Assembly (NCBI RefSeq): GCF_001513785.1
Contig: NZ_LNQS01000001.1
Span: 1,302,001 to 1,366,000 of the forward strand
Origin: Rheinheimera sp. EpRS3
Lineage (GTDB): Bacteria; Pseudomonadota; Gammaproteobacteria; Enterobacterales; Alteromonadaceae
Direction: 5' to 3'
DNA length: 64,000 bases
Part shown: one piece after another, positions 1 through 9,470 of the stretch
Position numbering within the stretch: position 1 is the stretch's first letter
How the letters are laid out: each line of letters opens with the position of its first letter
Notes under the pieces: generated by a model
What the model was told of the DNA's origin: nothing
Database searches by the model: none
What the model saw: the letters and a program-made list of their open reading frames with translations, nothing else
Made by a program: the position numbers and the translations under genes

Positions 1-2
1 CG

Positions 3-437
3 GTGTATCTGGTGCGCCATGCCGAAAAGCAAGGCGACAGTAAAGATCCGCCTTTGTCAGAATGCGGTAGAGCCAGAGCACAAGCACTGGCCGATTATTT
101 TGCCAATATTCCACTGGCCGCCGTGTATGCCACACCGTATCAGCGCACCCAGCAAACAGCTGCAGCAGTGGCCGCTGCCAAGCAGCTTAGTGTAACAGAT
201 TACGACCCGAATCAGAGTGGGCAGTTAGTGGCACAGTTAACCGCGCAGGGGCAGCCGGTATTGGTAGTAGGGCACAGCAATACTGTGCCGCAACTGGTTA
301 GGTTGCTAAGTGATATTGAAATGGCCGCATTGACGGAGCAGGACTACAACCTGTTGTATCGGGTTGAATTGGGGCCGCAACCCGGCGTGACGCTAAGGCG
401 GCAGACGTTTGAATGCGACAAGCAGGCATCTGAATAA
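3..437 (+). CDS. Histidine phosphatase family protein, 5'-truncated by window
   Basis: C-terminal 144 residues of a phosphoglycerate-mutase-like histidine phosphatase. The RHAEK motif with the phospho-accepting His lies only 5 residues in, a second Arg is in the TPYQRTQQTA stretch, and the second catalytic His is in VVGHSNT. These are the core residues of the family. The frame is open to the window edge and the apparent GTG start leaves no room for the usual lead-in or signal peptide, so the true start lies upstream. Small members like this are often secreted or SixA-like; the substrate cannot be told. A strong hairpin terminator follows directly. Confidence 0.85.
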   Translation: MYLVRHAEKQGDSKDPPLSECGRARAQALADYFANIPLAAVYATPYQRTQQTAAAVAAAKQLSVTDYDPNQSGQLVAQLTAQGQPVLVVGHSNTVPQLVRLLSDIEMAALTEQDYNLLYRVELGPQPGVTLRRQTFECDKQASE

Positions 438-474
438 AAAAGCGCTGCAGCTTTTCCGGTTGCAGCGCTTTTGC
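438..474. terminator. Bidirectional intrinsic terminator
   Basis: A 9-bp perfect stem, AGCGCTGCA (441-449) with TGCAGCGCT (461-469), is flanked by an A-run on the left and TTTT on the right. It sits between the convergent histidine phosphatase and katG genes and can serve both. Confidence 0.8.
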
Positions 475-507
475 GTGATGGAGCTTGCTTTTAGTTACAA
501 CTGCCGG

Positions 508-2763
508 TTAGCGGTCCAGGTTCATTACCTTGGTCCAGGCTTTAACAAAGTCATCAACAAACTTCTGCTTCGAGCTATCAAAGGCGTACACCTCGGCCAC
601 GGCGCGCAGCTCTGAGTTTGAACCAAAGATCAGATCAACAGAGGTGGCGGTCCACTTTTTGTTGCCTGATGCACGGTCAAAACCTTCGTATATGCCGTCT
701 GTGGCAGACTTTTTCCACACCGTAGACATATCCAGCAGATTAACGAAGAAGTCGTTGTTTAACGTGCCTGGCTTAGCCGTGAACACACCATGTTTGGCAC
801 CCTGATAGTTGGCATCCAGCGCACGTAAACCACCTACCAGCACGGTCATTTCCGGTATGCTCAGGTCCAGTTGATCGGCTTTATCTACCAGCATCTCAGT
901 CGGTGATTTGTAGCTTGCTGCCGCGTCGAAGTAGTTTCTGAAACCATCAGCTGTCAGTTCAAGCAGGCTAAAGGCATTAACGTCTGTCATGTCCTGAGTG
1001 GCATCACCACGGCCCGGTGTAAACGGCACTGTAACGTTATAACCGGCGTCTTTGGCGGCTTTTTCAATTGCTGCCGTGCCGCCCAACACGATTAAGTCAG
1101 CCAGTGACACTTTTTTACGGCTGGTATTAAAATCTTGCTGGATGGCTGTTAGCGCTTTGATTACTTTTGCTGTTTCAGCCGGGTTATTTACTGCCCAATC
1201 TTTTTGTGGCACCAATGCAATGCGCGCACCGTTAGCACCACCACGCATATCGGTGTCACGATAGCTGGCAGCAGAGCCCCAGGCTACACGCACCAACTCA
1301 GGCACGGTTAAACCAGATTTTAAAATACTGGCTTTCAGTGTTTTAACATCACCGGCTTTAATGTTGGACTGGGTTTTTTCGTCAATCGGATCTTGCCAAA
1401 TCAGCGCCTCTTTTGGTACTTCTTTACCTAAAAAGTTACGTGGTGGCCCCATATCGCGGTGGGTCAGTTTGTACCAGGCTTTGGCAAAGGCTAAGCGGTA
1501 TTCTTCCGGATCCGCTAAAAAGCGCTCGGCAATCTTGCGATACTCCGGGTCAAACTTCAGCGCCAGATCCGCAGTGGTCATAACCGGCGGGTTAAATTTA
1601 CCTTTGATATGCGCATCCGGTACCAGTTTATGCAGTGATTCATCGGTTGGCACCCACTGAATAGCACCGGCCGGGCTGCGGGTTTGTTTCCATTCAAAGT
1701 TAAGCAGGTTGCTTAAATACAGCGATGTCCAGCGCGTTGGCGTCTGAGTCCAGGCACCTTCTAAACCGCTGGTAATCGTATCTTCAGAATGGCCTTTGCC
1801 ACAGTTATTTTTCCAGCCAAACCCTTGCTCTTCCACCCCGGCTGCGGCAGGTTCTGCCTCCATACACTCTGCCGGTTTACGGGCACCGTGCATTTTACCA
1901 AAAGTATGGCCGCCGGCGATTAACGCCAGGGTTTCTTCATCGTTCATGGCCATGCGCTCAAAGGCGATACGGATATTTTTCGCTGAACCGAGCGGGTCCG
2001 GTACGCCTTTAGGGCCTTCCGGGTTAACGTAGATCAACCCCATGTGGGTCGCGCCCAGCGGGCGTTGCAGCTTACCGTCTTTATCTTCACGGTCGCTGGC
2101 CAGCATTTCAACTTCCGGCCCCCAGTACACTAGATCGGGTTCCCAGTCGTCGGCACGGCCACCGGCAAAGCCGTAGGTTTTAAAGCCCATATTCTCCAGC
2201 GCCACATTGCCGGCCAGCACAATAAGATCTGACCAGGATAAGGCTTCGCCGTATTTTTGTTTTACCGGCCATAATAAGCGTCGGGCTTTATCGAGGCTTG
2301 CGTTATCCGGCCAGCTGTTTAGCGGGTCGAACCGCTGCTGGCCACCACCGGCGCCGCCACGGCCGTCCAGGGTGCGATAGGTACCGGCACTATGCCAGGT
2401 CATGCGAATAAAGAAAGGGCCATAGTTACCAAAATCCGCTGGCCACCAATCTTGTGACTGCGTTAACAGGGCGTTGATGTCTCGCTTTACGCTGTCTAAA
2501 TCCAGTTTATTAAAAGCGTCAGCATAGCTGAAGTTGGCGCCATAAGGGTTAGAGCGTGTATCGTGATCGCGTAGCACAGACAAATCAAGTTGTTGTGGCC
2601 ACCAAAACAGGTTAGTTCTTACTGCACCCTGCTGAGCACTCCCCTGACCTGAGGCACCAGCTGGTTTAGTCATGGTTTTGTCACTGGCAAAGGCGGCACC
2701 GGATACCAGCAACATGCTTATCATGCCAGCCAGCGCTCTGGTTTTAAAAGTTTGTCTATTCAT
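508..2763 (-). CDS. katG: Catalase-peroxidase KatG, exported form
   Basis: Bifunctional haem catalase-peroxidase, 751 aa (usual length about 725-750). All family catalytic residues are visible: distal Arg120, Trp123 and His124 (RMTWHSAG), Tyr245 and Met271, which complete the Trp-Tyr-Met adduct, and proximal His286 (GGHTFGK). Each is offset by 16 from the Mycobacterium tuberculosis numbering. The second, haem-less domain fills the C-terminal half. Residues 1-27 form a clear signal peptide (basic start, hydrophobic core, AFA-S cleavage), so the enzyme should act in the periplasm like KatP-type enzymes. The ATG has an AAGGAAG ribosome site. It is monocistronic; no OxyR site was identified. Confidence 0.96.
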   Translation of the reverse strand: MNRQTFKTRALAGMISMLLVSGAAFASDKTMTKPAGASGQGSAQQGAVRTNLFWWPQQLDLSVLRDHDTRSNPYGANFSYADAFNKLDLDSVKRDINALLTQSQDWWPADFGNYGPFFIRMTWHSAGTYRTLDGRGGAGGGQQRFDPLNSWPDNASLDKARRLLWPVKQKYGEALSWSDLIVLAGNVALENMGFKTYGFAGGRADDWEPDLVYWGPEVEMLASDREDKDGKLQRPLGATHMGLIYVNPEGPKGVPDPLGSAKNIRIAFERMAMNDEETLALIAGGHTFGKMHGARKPAECMEAEPAAAGVEEQGFGWKNNCGKGHSEDTITSGLEGAWTQTPTRWTSLYLSNLLNFEWKQTRSPAGAIQWVPTDESLHKLVPDAHIKGKFNPPVMTTADLALKFDPEYRKIAERFLADPEEYRLAFAKAWYKLTHRDMGPPRNFLGKEVPKEALIWQDPIDEKTQSNIKAGDVKTLKASILKSGLTVPELVRVAWGSAASYRDTDMRGGANGARIALVPQKDWAVNNPAETAKVIKALTAIQQDFNTSRKKVSLADLIVLGGTAAIEKAAKDAGYNVTVPFTPGRGDATQDMTDVNAFSLLELTADGFRNYFDAAASYKSPTEMLVDKADQLDLSIPEMTVLVGGLRALDANYQGAKHGVFTAKPGTLNNDFFVNLLDMSTVWKKSATDGIYEGFDRASGNKKWTATSVDLIFGSNSELRAVAEVYAFDSSKQKFVDDFVKAWTKVMNLDR

Positions 2764-2898
2764 TGTCAGCTTCCTTTTAGTTAACGTTTTATTATTATCT
2801 GCAGTGCTGATGCTGAAGGGGATCAGACACTGAGTTAAACAACCGCCAAACTAGTATAGTAAGAAGCTAATTTGCTGATGTGAATTAAAACGATGATG

Positions 2899-3669
2899 CT
2901 AATCGGTAAAATCGATGAGCTTGTCACCAAATATATGCTTTATGCTGCCATCTGCGGTCATTGTCGCAATACTTTGTTGTATCGCTTGCGAGATTTTTGG
3001 GCACTGACAGCTTTTGGCTAAGCCGATATATACGGGTTGTGGCGTAACAATATTGAGCGGAAAACTGACTTCTCTAATCTGGGCTGCCAGCTCCGGATTT
3101 TCCTGCAACACGGCGCTGACCTGGCTTGGCGGCAGCAGTGCAGCTGTTACCCGGTGTTTGGCAACAATTTCAAGCGCGGAGTAAATAGAGTTTACCCGTA
3201 TAACCTGGCTTGGCGGCATGGCGTTAACTATTGCTGTAACTTTAGGGTGAAAACCATAGTTGCGTATTGCTGCCAGCGTCATGGTAGATAATTCAGTGAC
3301 TTGCTGTAGCCTGCGGTTGTCCGTTGCAGACAAATAAACCCGATCCGGCTGGCGGGCCCCATAAGGGATATATTCAATTGCCTCTCTGCCATCACCGGTT
3401 TTAAGAATACCTACTACCAAATCGCTGTCGCCATCGGCAAGTTCTTTCAGACAGCGGCTGGAGGGGGTAGCTTTGCTGATTGATAGCTCAAAACCGGCGC
3501 GACGAGCCATTTCCTGCATAAAATCTACTGAAACACCCTGGGCTGTTTTTGCTGGGTTATTGAAATTAACATTGCCGGGAAATTCCCAGACACACCACCT
3601 GAGTTGCTCTTTAGCAAATAACGGAAAAGCCGCAACTAAGCAATATAATAAGGCTGGCAATTTTAGCAT
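2899..3669 (-). CDS. Periplasmic substrate-binding protein (family 3-like)
   Basis: About 256 aa with a signal peptide (LPALLYCLVAAFPLFAKE) and the bilobed-receptor pattern of amino-acid-type solute-binding proteins (SBP_bac_3). Typical segments are an early GVSVDFMQEMARRAGF and a mid-protein ADGDSDLVVGILKT. I chose the ATG at 3669 rather than a longer frame from 3693, because GGAGG lies 9 nt upstream of it and the shorter form starts directly at the signal peptide. No permease or ATPase is adjacent, so it may be an orphan receptor or sensor input. The ligand is unknown. Confidence 0.8.
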   Translation of the reverse strand: MLKLPALLYCLVAAFPLFAKEQLRWCVWEFPGNVNFNNPAKTAQGVSVDFMQEMARRAGFELSISKATPSSRCLKELADGDSDLVVGILKTGDGREAIEYIPYGARQPDRVYLSATDNRRLQQVTELSTMTLAAIRNYGFHPKVTAIVNAMPPSQVIRVNSIYSALEIVAKHRVTAALLPPSQVSAVLQENPELAAQIREVSFPLNIVTPQPVYIGLAKSCQCPKISQAIQQSIATMTADGSIKHIFGDKLIDFTD

Positions 3670-3944
3670 CGTTTCAATACCTCCGGTGGCCATGGGGTAA
3701 TCAGTCTATGGCGAAAAGTACACGGTAACCAGCTGGCATTTTGGCTGATACTGTGTGGATAAGTGTATCTTATTGTTAAAAGATGGAAAAATTAAGGCAT
3801 AACGCCGGGTTTAGTTGGCCGGCGTGGCCTGTATTGTCGCAGATGTTGTTATTGGACAATGCTGGCGGGTTTCACACCTGGAAAAACAACCAATTAATTG
3901 GCTTTCTGCTGGTGTTGGCGGGCAAACCGCGCAGTAAAAAGCTG

Positions 3945-5336
3945 TTAGCTGCCAAGCAGCGCCAGCGTTTGTTGGTAAGGCAGGCGCAGGGCATCGATGG
4001 CTTGCTGCTCTGATGTAATATTGGTATAGCCTATTACCAGACCATAACGTTTGCTTTTACCGGCGTACCATACCGACAGCGGAAATACTAACAAGCGGTG
4101 TTGCTGCCAGATTTCGGCCAACTGTTCGTCCTGGCTGCCGCTTTTTAAGAATGCCACAACATGCATACCGCCATCGGTTAGCTCGACATAAAACTGAGTT
4201 GGGTAAACCTGCTGCAAGGCGTTTAAAACCATTTGCCGCCGTGCCTGATACAGTGCGCGCATCTTTTTTAAGTGTTTAAAAAAATGTCCTTCAGCAATAA
4301 AGCGGCTGAGGATCTGCTGCGGCAGCAGCGGCAGGCTGGTTTCGACGATTTCCGCGGTTTCGTGAAAGCGGCTGACCAACGCTTTGGGTAGCACTATGTA
4401 GCTGATCCGCATGGCCGGCATAATAGTTTTGCTAAAAGTACCGACATAAATAACCCGGTCAGCCGGATCCTGGCTTTTTAGTGCCGGCAGCACTTTTTTG
4501 GTGTAATGAAATTCGCCATCGTAATCATCTTCCACTATCCAGGCCTGTTGGGTTTGCGCCCAATCCAATAGCTGCTGCCGCCGTGGCAGTGACAAGGTAA
4601 CCGCCAGCGGGCTGTGGTGCGCCGGGGTGGTAATAACAAAACGGGCATCGTGATGGTGCTGCAGCAAATAATCGACATTCAACCCGTGGCGGTCAACCGG
4701 CACATAGTGCAGGTTTTCAACAATGCGTTTTAACAGCTTCTGGCCGAAAAAATACCCGGGATCTTCATACACTACCTTATCTTGTCGTGTCGCCAGCGCT
4801 TGTAAAATCAACGCAATACTGTGTTTGTAGCCGCTGGTAATGCAAATCTGGCTGGCGCTGCAATTCAGGCCACGTGAGATATTCACGTAGTTAGCAATGG
4901 CTTCACGCAGCGGCGGATAGCCCATTACCGGCGGTGTCAACATTTGCTCCGGCCGCATCGCCCGGATGGCTTTGCCGGATAACAACAACCACTTTTTATA
5001 CGGAAACTGATCCAACGACGGAATACCCAAGCGGAAAAATCCCGGGTTGTCGCGTAAGTCAATTAAGTTCTGCAGTTTGCTATCTTCAACCGGCACGGTT
5101 ATCGGCGCTTTAGTAATATTTAGCTGCAGATCAGGGTTAACCTGAGTGCCGCGTGCGCCTTTGCTGACTAAATAACCCTCTCCAGTCAGAATGTTATAGG
5201 CCGTTTCGACGGTTTTTTTTGCTACGCCCAAATCAGCGGCCAGTACGCGGATTGCTGGCACTTTTTCACCCGGTTTCAGGTTGCCGTTTAGGATTTGCTG
5301 TTTATAGCGCTGATAAATAGCCTGATAACCGGTCAT
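3945..5336 (-). CDS. MocR/PdxR-family transcriptional regulator
   Basis: 463 aa. Residues 1-66 form a GntR-type winged helix (KVPAIRVLAADLGVAKKTVETAYNIL) and residues about 90-460 a fold-type I aminotransferase domain. The PLP Schiff-base lysine is Lys303 (GTFSKTIMP), with the Asp/Tyr pocket in EDDYDGEF just before it. This is the MocR architecture, in which PLP or an amino compound is the effector. The gene diverges from the azoreductase/AhpD-like pair across 118 bp, so it likely controls that pair. Its start ATG directly abuts that intergenic region. Confidence 0.92.
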   Translation of the reverse strand: MTGYQAIYQRYKQQILNGNLKPGEKVPAIRVLAADLGVAKKTVETAYNILTGEGYLVSKGARGTQVNPDLQLNITKAPITVPVEDSKLQNLIDLRDNPGFFRLGIPSLDQFPYKKWLLLSGKAIRAMRPEQMLTPPVMGYPPLREAIANYVNISRGLNCSASQICITSGYKHSIALILQALATRQDKVVYEDPGYFFGQKLLKRIVENLHYVPVDRHGLNVDYLLQHHHDARFVITTPAHHSPLAVTLSLPRRQQLLDWAQTQQAWIVEDDYDGEFHYTKKVLPALKSQDPADRVIYVGTFSKTIMPAMRISYIVLPKALVSRFHETAEIVETSLPLLPQQILSRFIAEGHFFKHLKKMRALYQARRQMVLNALQQVYPTQFYVELTDGGMHVVAFLKSGSQDEQLAEIWQQHRLLVFPLSVWYAGKSKRYGLVIGYTNITSEQQAIDALRLPYQQTLALLGS

Positions 5337-5367
5337 TATGTCCTACCTAAATTCATTAGTTTTGTAT

Positions 5368-5388
5368 CTTTCAAATATGGCATGAAAG
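5368..5388. promoter_or_regulatory. Candidate operator in MocR/azoreductase divergent region
   Basis: A perfect 6-bp inverted repeat, CTTTCA-N9-TGAAAG, lies midway between the divergent MocR gene and the azoreductase gene. It is a plausible binding site for MocR or for the promoter it controls, but it is short enough to arise by chance. Confidence 0.3.
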
Positions 5389-5454
5389 GCTAGACTTTGC
5401 ACATCAGAACAACACCGTAAGCCGAAATTAATCGCGGCTTTGCCAGGAGAATGT

Positions 5455-6063
5455 ATGAAACTGTTGCATATTAAGGTCAGCCCGAATTTAACCGGCTCGG
5501 CGTCCAGAATCGTTGCCAGCCACCTGTTGGCTAAATTACAACAGCGCTACCCTGCATTAACTGAAACAGTGCTGGATTTGGCACAGCAGCAGCTGCCGCA
5601 TCTGGATGCGTTAACGGTTAGTGCCTTTTTGACCAAACCTGAATTGCGTACAGAAACACAACTACAAGCTGCAGCGTTGTCTGAGCAACTGGTTGATCAA
5701 CTGCTGGCACACGATACGCTGCTTATTTCATCGCCGATGTGGAACCTGGGCCTGCCATCTGTATTAAAAGCCTGGTTTGACCATATTACCCGTGCCGGCC
5801 GCACCTTTGCTTTTACTGCCGAAGGCGAAAAAGTTGGCCTGGTAAGCAATAAAAAAGTGTTGGTGGTGATGGCTAACGGCACACCTCTTATTGGCCAGCC
5901 CAACGAAGCAGACGACCAATTTACCCCTTATATGACAACTGCTTTGCGTTACATCGGCATTACCGATGTGCGTTTTATCCGGGTGGATGGTACCCATCAC
6001 CCGCAAACAAAAGCTGCAGCGGTGCCTGAAGCTGTGGCGGCTATTGATTTTCTGCAACTTTAA
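5455..6063 (+). CDS. azoR: FMN-dependent NADH-azoreductase (AzoR-like)
   Basis: 202-aa flavodoxin-fold reductase that moves electrons from NAD(P)H to azo compounds and quinones in two-electron steps. The family signature SSPMWNLGLPSVLKAWFD, which contacts FMN, followed by RAGRTFAFT, is intact. The length matches AzoR (about 200 aa). The ATG at 5455 is preferred over an upstream TTG because AGGAGA lies 5 nt upstream. It is followed after 23 nt by an AhpD-like gene and diverges from a MocR regulator. Together these suggest an inducible quinone or electrophile stress unit. Confidence 0.92.
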   Translation: MKLLHIKVSPNLTGSASRIVASHLLAKLQQRYPALTETVLDLAQQQLPHLDALTVSAFLTKPELRTETQLQAAALSEQLVDQLLAHDTLLISSPMWNLGLPSVLKAWFDHITRAGRTFAFTAEGEKVGLVSNKKVLVVMANGTPLIGQPNEADDQFTPYMTTALRYIGITDVRFIRVDGTHHPQTKAAAVPEAVAAIDFLQL

Positions 6064-6086
6064 CTTAAAACCTTGGAGCAATAACT

Positions 6087-6566
6087 ATGACTGCACGACT
6101 GAACCACTTTGAAACCGCACCGGCTTTAACCAAAGCGCTGATGGATGCCAGCATGGCAGCGTATAAAACCTCGATTGACCCGTTGATCAAAAGCCTGATC
6201 GATATCCGTGCATCGCAGCTAAACGGCTGTGCTTTTTGTCTGGATATGCATATCAAACAGGCAAAAATTAAAGGCGAGCGTGAGCTGCGTATTTATCATG
6301 TTGCCATCTGGCGCGAATCTCCGCTGTTTAATGCCAAAGAAAAAGCTGCCCTGGCACTGACAGAGGCGCTGACTAAACTGGCAGATACCGGAGTAAGCAA
6401 CGAGCTGTACCAGGCGACCAAAGATCATTTCAGCGATGTGGAAATTTCTGAGCTGACCTATAGCATCGGCCTGATTAACTTCTGGAACCGGATGCAAATT
6501 CTGGCGCTGATGGAACCAGGCTCGCAAGATGCCGCTTTTGGTTTAACTAAAGCCGGTTTGAACTAA
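6087..6566 (+). CDS. Carboxymuconolactone decarboxylase / AhpD-like protein
   Basis: 159-aa all-helical CMD/AhpD-family protein. The redox motif is present as Cys48-x-x-Cys51 with His55 (GCAFCLDMH), the arrangement used by AhpD-like peroxidases and disulfide reductases. The Glu-rich helix after it (LTEALTKL) also fits. It is 23 nt downstream of azoR with its own GGAG site, so the two are co-transcribed. A role in thiol-based peroxide or electrophile detoxification is inferred; a true decarboxylase role is unlikely given the CxxC. Confidence 0.9.
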   Translation: MTARLNHFETAPALTKALMDASMAAYKTSIDPLIKSLIDIRASQLNGCAFCLDMHIKQAKIKGERELRIYHVAIWRESPLFNAKEKAALALTEALTKLADTGVSNELYQATKDHFSDVEISELTYSIGLINFWNRMQILALMEPGSQDAAFGLTKAGLN

Positions 6567-6573
6567 AAGAGGA

Positions 6574-6599
6574 TTGCCAGCGATGCCAGTCGCTGGCAA
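6574..6599. terminator. Hairpin between convergent genes
   Basis: A perfect 9-bp stem, TTGCCAGCG / CGCTGGCAA, with an 8-nt loop lies between the AhpD-like gene and the convergent SMP-30-like gene. There is no good T-run on either side, so termination is likely but not certain. Confidence 0.5.
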
Positions 6600-6610
6600 A
6601 CGTCACAACT

Positions 6611-7435
6611 TTAATATGTTAGCCGGTAAGCGGCCACTGAATTACCGAAAAAAGTCGGTACGTACAGGGTGTTTGTTTTGGCATCCCAACCGATATCGGC
6701 GGTATTGAGTTTTTGCTGCTGCGTGTCCAGTACAGGTTCCATCCGGCCATCGGCGTAAACATAGTAAATAATACCGGCCCAGCAGCTGACAATAAAATCA
6801 CCGTTACCTACCGGTTCCAAGCCGTCGGCGCGTTGTGAGAAGCCTTTGGCTATTTGCGTTATTTCGCCGCCTTTATCTGCTTTTAGCAGCAGGTCTGCCG
6901 CAGCTATGTATAAGTCGCTGCCGATACTCTTTAAACCATTAGCAGCAATAATATCTTCCAGCCAGATACTGATAACACCATTGGCATATTTGTATACGCG
7001 GTTTTTGCGCGTATCAGAGATATACACCACGCCGTGCTCATCTATCGTTACGTCATTTAAAAACACTGCATCCGGCGCGGGAATTTTTGCTGTTACCTTA
7101 GCGGTGGCAATATCAATAATCACCAGTTCGGTTAAGTCTGCTACATAAAGTTTGCCCTGGTATTGTGCCAAACCTTTAGGGGCATTTAAGCCGCGCAGCC
7201 AGTTATGCTCACGCATGGTGCCATCGGTATTGAGCAGGGCTACACCACCTTCGCCATCGGCGGCATTACCTTCACCATCAATTTCAGACACAAATAAAAA
7301 TTTATCGTCTTGCTGCTTATACACCAATACAGACTCGGGCACGCGAAAGCCGTCGGTTTGCCACAGCAGTTCCAGTTGTGGTTTAGCCAATGTTGGCAGG
7401 CTAACTATTAAAGCAAGCATTAGCATTATTCGCAT
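6611..7435 (-). CDS. SMP-30/gluconolactonase-like exported beta-propeller protein
   Basis: 274 aa. Residues 1-18 are a signal peptide (MRIMLMLALIVSLPTLAK). The remainder has repeated blades of NHL/SMP-30 type, for example LNAPKGLAQYQGKLYVAD and LNDVTIDEHGVVYISD, each with a strand-turn-strand pattern and Asp or Asn at the central metal-site positions. Members are lactonases or simply ligand-binding propellers; the reaction here is not certain. It ends convergently against the AhpD-like gene. No obvious operon partner. Confidence 0.75.
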   Translation of the reverse strand: MRIMLMLALIVSLPTLAKPQLELLWQTDGFRVPESVLVYKQQDDKFLFVSEIDGEGNAADGEGGVALLNTDGTMREHNWLRGLNAPKGLAQYQGKLYVADLTELVIIDIATAKVTAKIPAPDAVFLNDVTIDEHGVVYISDTRKNRVYKYANGVISIWLEDIIAANGLKSIGSDLYIAAADLLLKADKGGEITQIAKGFSQRADGLEPVGNGDFIVSCWAGIIYYVYADGRMEPVLDTQQQKLNTADIGWDAKTNTLYVPTFFGNSVAAYRLTY

Positions 7436-7657
7436 CTGTTAGTCTCCTTAGGGTATTTAGCGCCAGAGTAACGCTTAGGTGGTGTACTGACGAGAAAATC
7501 CTGGTTTTTTTTGCCGTATGCTGTGGTTTTTCCATATCTGAAATAGCCAGATATCTCTGCCGCTGCAATTATCAGCGGCCATAAATTATATTTTGTTGTT
7601 AATTTAGAGTCGGGTATATTATTTGCCGTCTATAAACAATACCGGAAAGGATTCAGC

Positions 7658-8101
7658 GTGTTCAGAATATTTGGCTTGTTACTAACATTGGTTTTTCTGC
7701 AGGGATGCAACGTCGCAAACGAGATAGAAACCCTGAGTGACAACACCGGGCAAGAGCTGGTATGGACTTTTATTCAGTTTAACGTGCCTGAAGAGGGCGG
7801 TAATATAGAGTCTTATTACTACTTTGCTGAAGTAGCAAAACCGTTGCTGGAAAAAATCAACGGCAATAAGCTAACTAATGGTTTTATCTATTTGCAAAAT
7901 GTCCATTACTGGGGTTCGGACGATGTTATTTATGCGTTTAAAGATAAAGAAAACGCTGGCAGCATTCTGTTTCGCATAGAAGATATCCGCAAACTGAAAA
8001 CGCTGAATAATGCTCCTATTGTTGGGCAGGGCATTGAGCAGTATGCTGAAGATATTGTAGAACAGCTAAAAGACCTTGATCCGGCCAATGCGCAGGGGTA
8101 A
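7658..8101 (+). CDS. Hypothetical lipoprotein
   Basis: 147 aa with a GTG start preceded by GGAAAGGA. Residues 1-17 form a lipoprotein signal (LLLTLVFLQGC) with the acylated Cys at 17, so it should be membrane-anchored. The mature part is acidic and soluble, with no motif I recognise. It stands alone between the SMP-30-like gene and a methyltransferase. No function assigned. Confidence 0.7.
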   Translation: MFRIFGLLLTLVFLQGCNVANEIETLSDNTGQELVWTFIQFNVPEEGGNIESYYYFAEVAKPLLEKINGNKLTNGFIYLQNVHYWGSDDVIYAFKDKENAGSILFRIEDIRKLKTLNNAPIVGQGIEQYAEDIVEQLKDLDPANAQG

Positions 8102-8152
8102 TGCGAATAAATTAAACAGGCTATTAAGTTAAAGCCAAAAGCGTTTCAGTTA

Positions 8153-8899
8153 TCAGCGTTTTACACAAACAAACAGCGCATTGCCGGAGGTAGTATCCCA
8201 TGGGGATATTTTGTCATAGTCGTGCGCCAATATATGTACTTCAAAATAAGGGCTTAATAGCGCCTGCAACCGGGCAAAGCTGATGGCAACCATAGGGTGT
8301 TCATCCTGCCACAGCTGGACATTTTCGCCGCAGGTTCTGGCGATGCGCAGTTTAAGCGCTTGTTGCTCGCCATCGCCGCTGTAGTGCCACAGCGATTCAA
8401 ACACAAAGTGGCTATCATCGTGTGTGGTGCTGTGACGCACAGCGCTGTTGTTGCAAATCTTGTCTTTATCTACCGCATTAAAACAAAACATTCCGCCTGC
8501 ATTCAGCGCTGCGTACACACTGGCAAGGCATTGGTTTAGCTGAGCAATATTGGCACTGTAATGAATGGAGTATAAAAAGCAGGTAATTAAATCAACCGGC
8601 TGATCCAGTGTAAAGCTGCACATATTTTGCAGCATAAAATGGGCTTGCGGGCAGCGTGCCTTTGCTAAATCCAGCATCGGTTGGTTTAAATCCAGCCCGC
8701 TGCTTTGGTAGCCATAGTCGATAAAATGGCGAATGTGCGGGCCGGTGCCACAGGCTAAATCGAGGTGAGTTTTGCCGCCGTTGCCCAGCAGCTGGTGCAG
8801 CCGCTGTACCGTATTACTTTGCGCGGGGTAGTTGATGTCGCAGCACATTAAATCGTAAAAACCGGATAAATCCGTGTATAACGCATTGGATGACATCAT
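8153..8899 (-). CDS. Class I SAM-dependent methyltransferase
   Basis: 248 aa. SAM-binding motif I (LDLACGTG, residues 46-53) sits about 45 residues in, followed by the acidic residue ending strand 2 (SGLDLNQPML) and a motif around QPVDLITCFLYSIHY. The N-terminal YTDLSGFYDLM segment is typical of small-molecule methyltransferases of the Methyltransf_25 group. The substrate is not deducible. It lies 48 bp upstream of the glutaredoxin-like gene on the same strand and may be co-transcribed with it. Confidence 0.85.
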   Translation of the reverse strand: MMSSNALYTDLSGFYDLMCCDINYPAQSNTVQRLHQLLGNGGKTHLDLACGTGPHIRHFIDYGYQSSGLDLNQPMLDLAKARCPQAHFMLQNMCSFTLDQPVDLITCFLYSIHYSANIAQLNQCLASVYAALNAGGMFCFNAVDKDKICNNSAVRHSTTHDDSHFVFESLWHYSGDGEQQALKLRIARTCGENVQLWQDEHPMVAISFARLQALLSPYFEVHILAHDYDKISPWDTTSGNALFVCVKR

Positions 8900-8947
8900 C
8901 GCTGCGTACTGCTCAGGCGAAATTAAGGTGGCGCATTTTATAGCAGT

Positions 8948-9346
8948 TCAGCTGTTTTGGCTATCCGCTGTAGCGGCAAAACGCTGCTGTAAATAAGCGA
9001 TAATTTCAGCGGATTCATACAGCCACTGCACGTCGCCGGCAGCAGTTTCAATGCGCAGGCAAGGTACTTTTATTTTGCCACCGCCGTTTTCCAGCTCGCT
9101 ACGGTATTGCTGATTATGCTGTGCATTGCGCTTGCTGATAGTAAGCCCCAGCCGCGCTATTTCTTTGCGTACTTTAATGCAAAACGGGCAGGCACTGAAC
9201 TGATACAGCGCCAGTTGTTGGCAGGCGGCATCCACGGCAGCTTGTTCAGCCGGGCTGCGTACCATTGCCTTGGGTGTTGTCAGCTTTTCGGCTAACAGCA
9301 TAAAAGGGGTTAAAATCAGACGGATTAAGCGGAAAAATAAACGCAT
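8948..9346 (-). CDS. Membrane-anchored glutaredoxin-family protein
   Basis: 132 aa. An N-terminal hydrophobic stretch (about residues 3-18, RLIRLILTPFMLLAE) precedes a glutaredoxin fold with active site Cys53-Pro-Phe-Cys56 and the downstream glutathione-site region KVPCLRIE. Grx proteins with this kind of anchor occur in marine gammaproteobacteria. It probably reduces glutathione mixed disulfides near the inner membrane; its partner is unknown. Confidence 0.82.
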   Translation of the reverse strand: MRLFFRLIRLILTPFMLLAEKLTTPKAMVRSPAEQAAVDAACQQLALYQFSACPFCIKVRKEIARLGLTISKRNAQHNQQYRSELENGGGKIKVPCLRIETAAGDVQWLYESAEIIAYLQQRFAATADSQNS

Positions 9347-9470
9347 ATACTACTCTGCTGGTTAAAGTGTTTATCGGCCAATACGGCAATAGCGGCGTTA
9401 GTGTACCATTTTGTCGCTGGTTATGCCTGTGCTGCGGCCTGCTGTAACAGCTTAACCGCAGCACTGCATA

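Noticed and set aside
409-805. Plus-strand frames over the katG 3' end
   Set aside because: They lie antisense to clearly coding katG sequence, lack ribosome sites and have no recognisable features.
3783-4013. 76-codon plus-strand frame next to the MocR gene
   Set aside because: Antisense to the MocR 3' end in part, no Shine-Dalgarno, composition not protein-like enough to support it.
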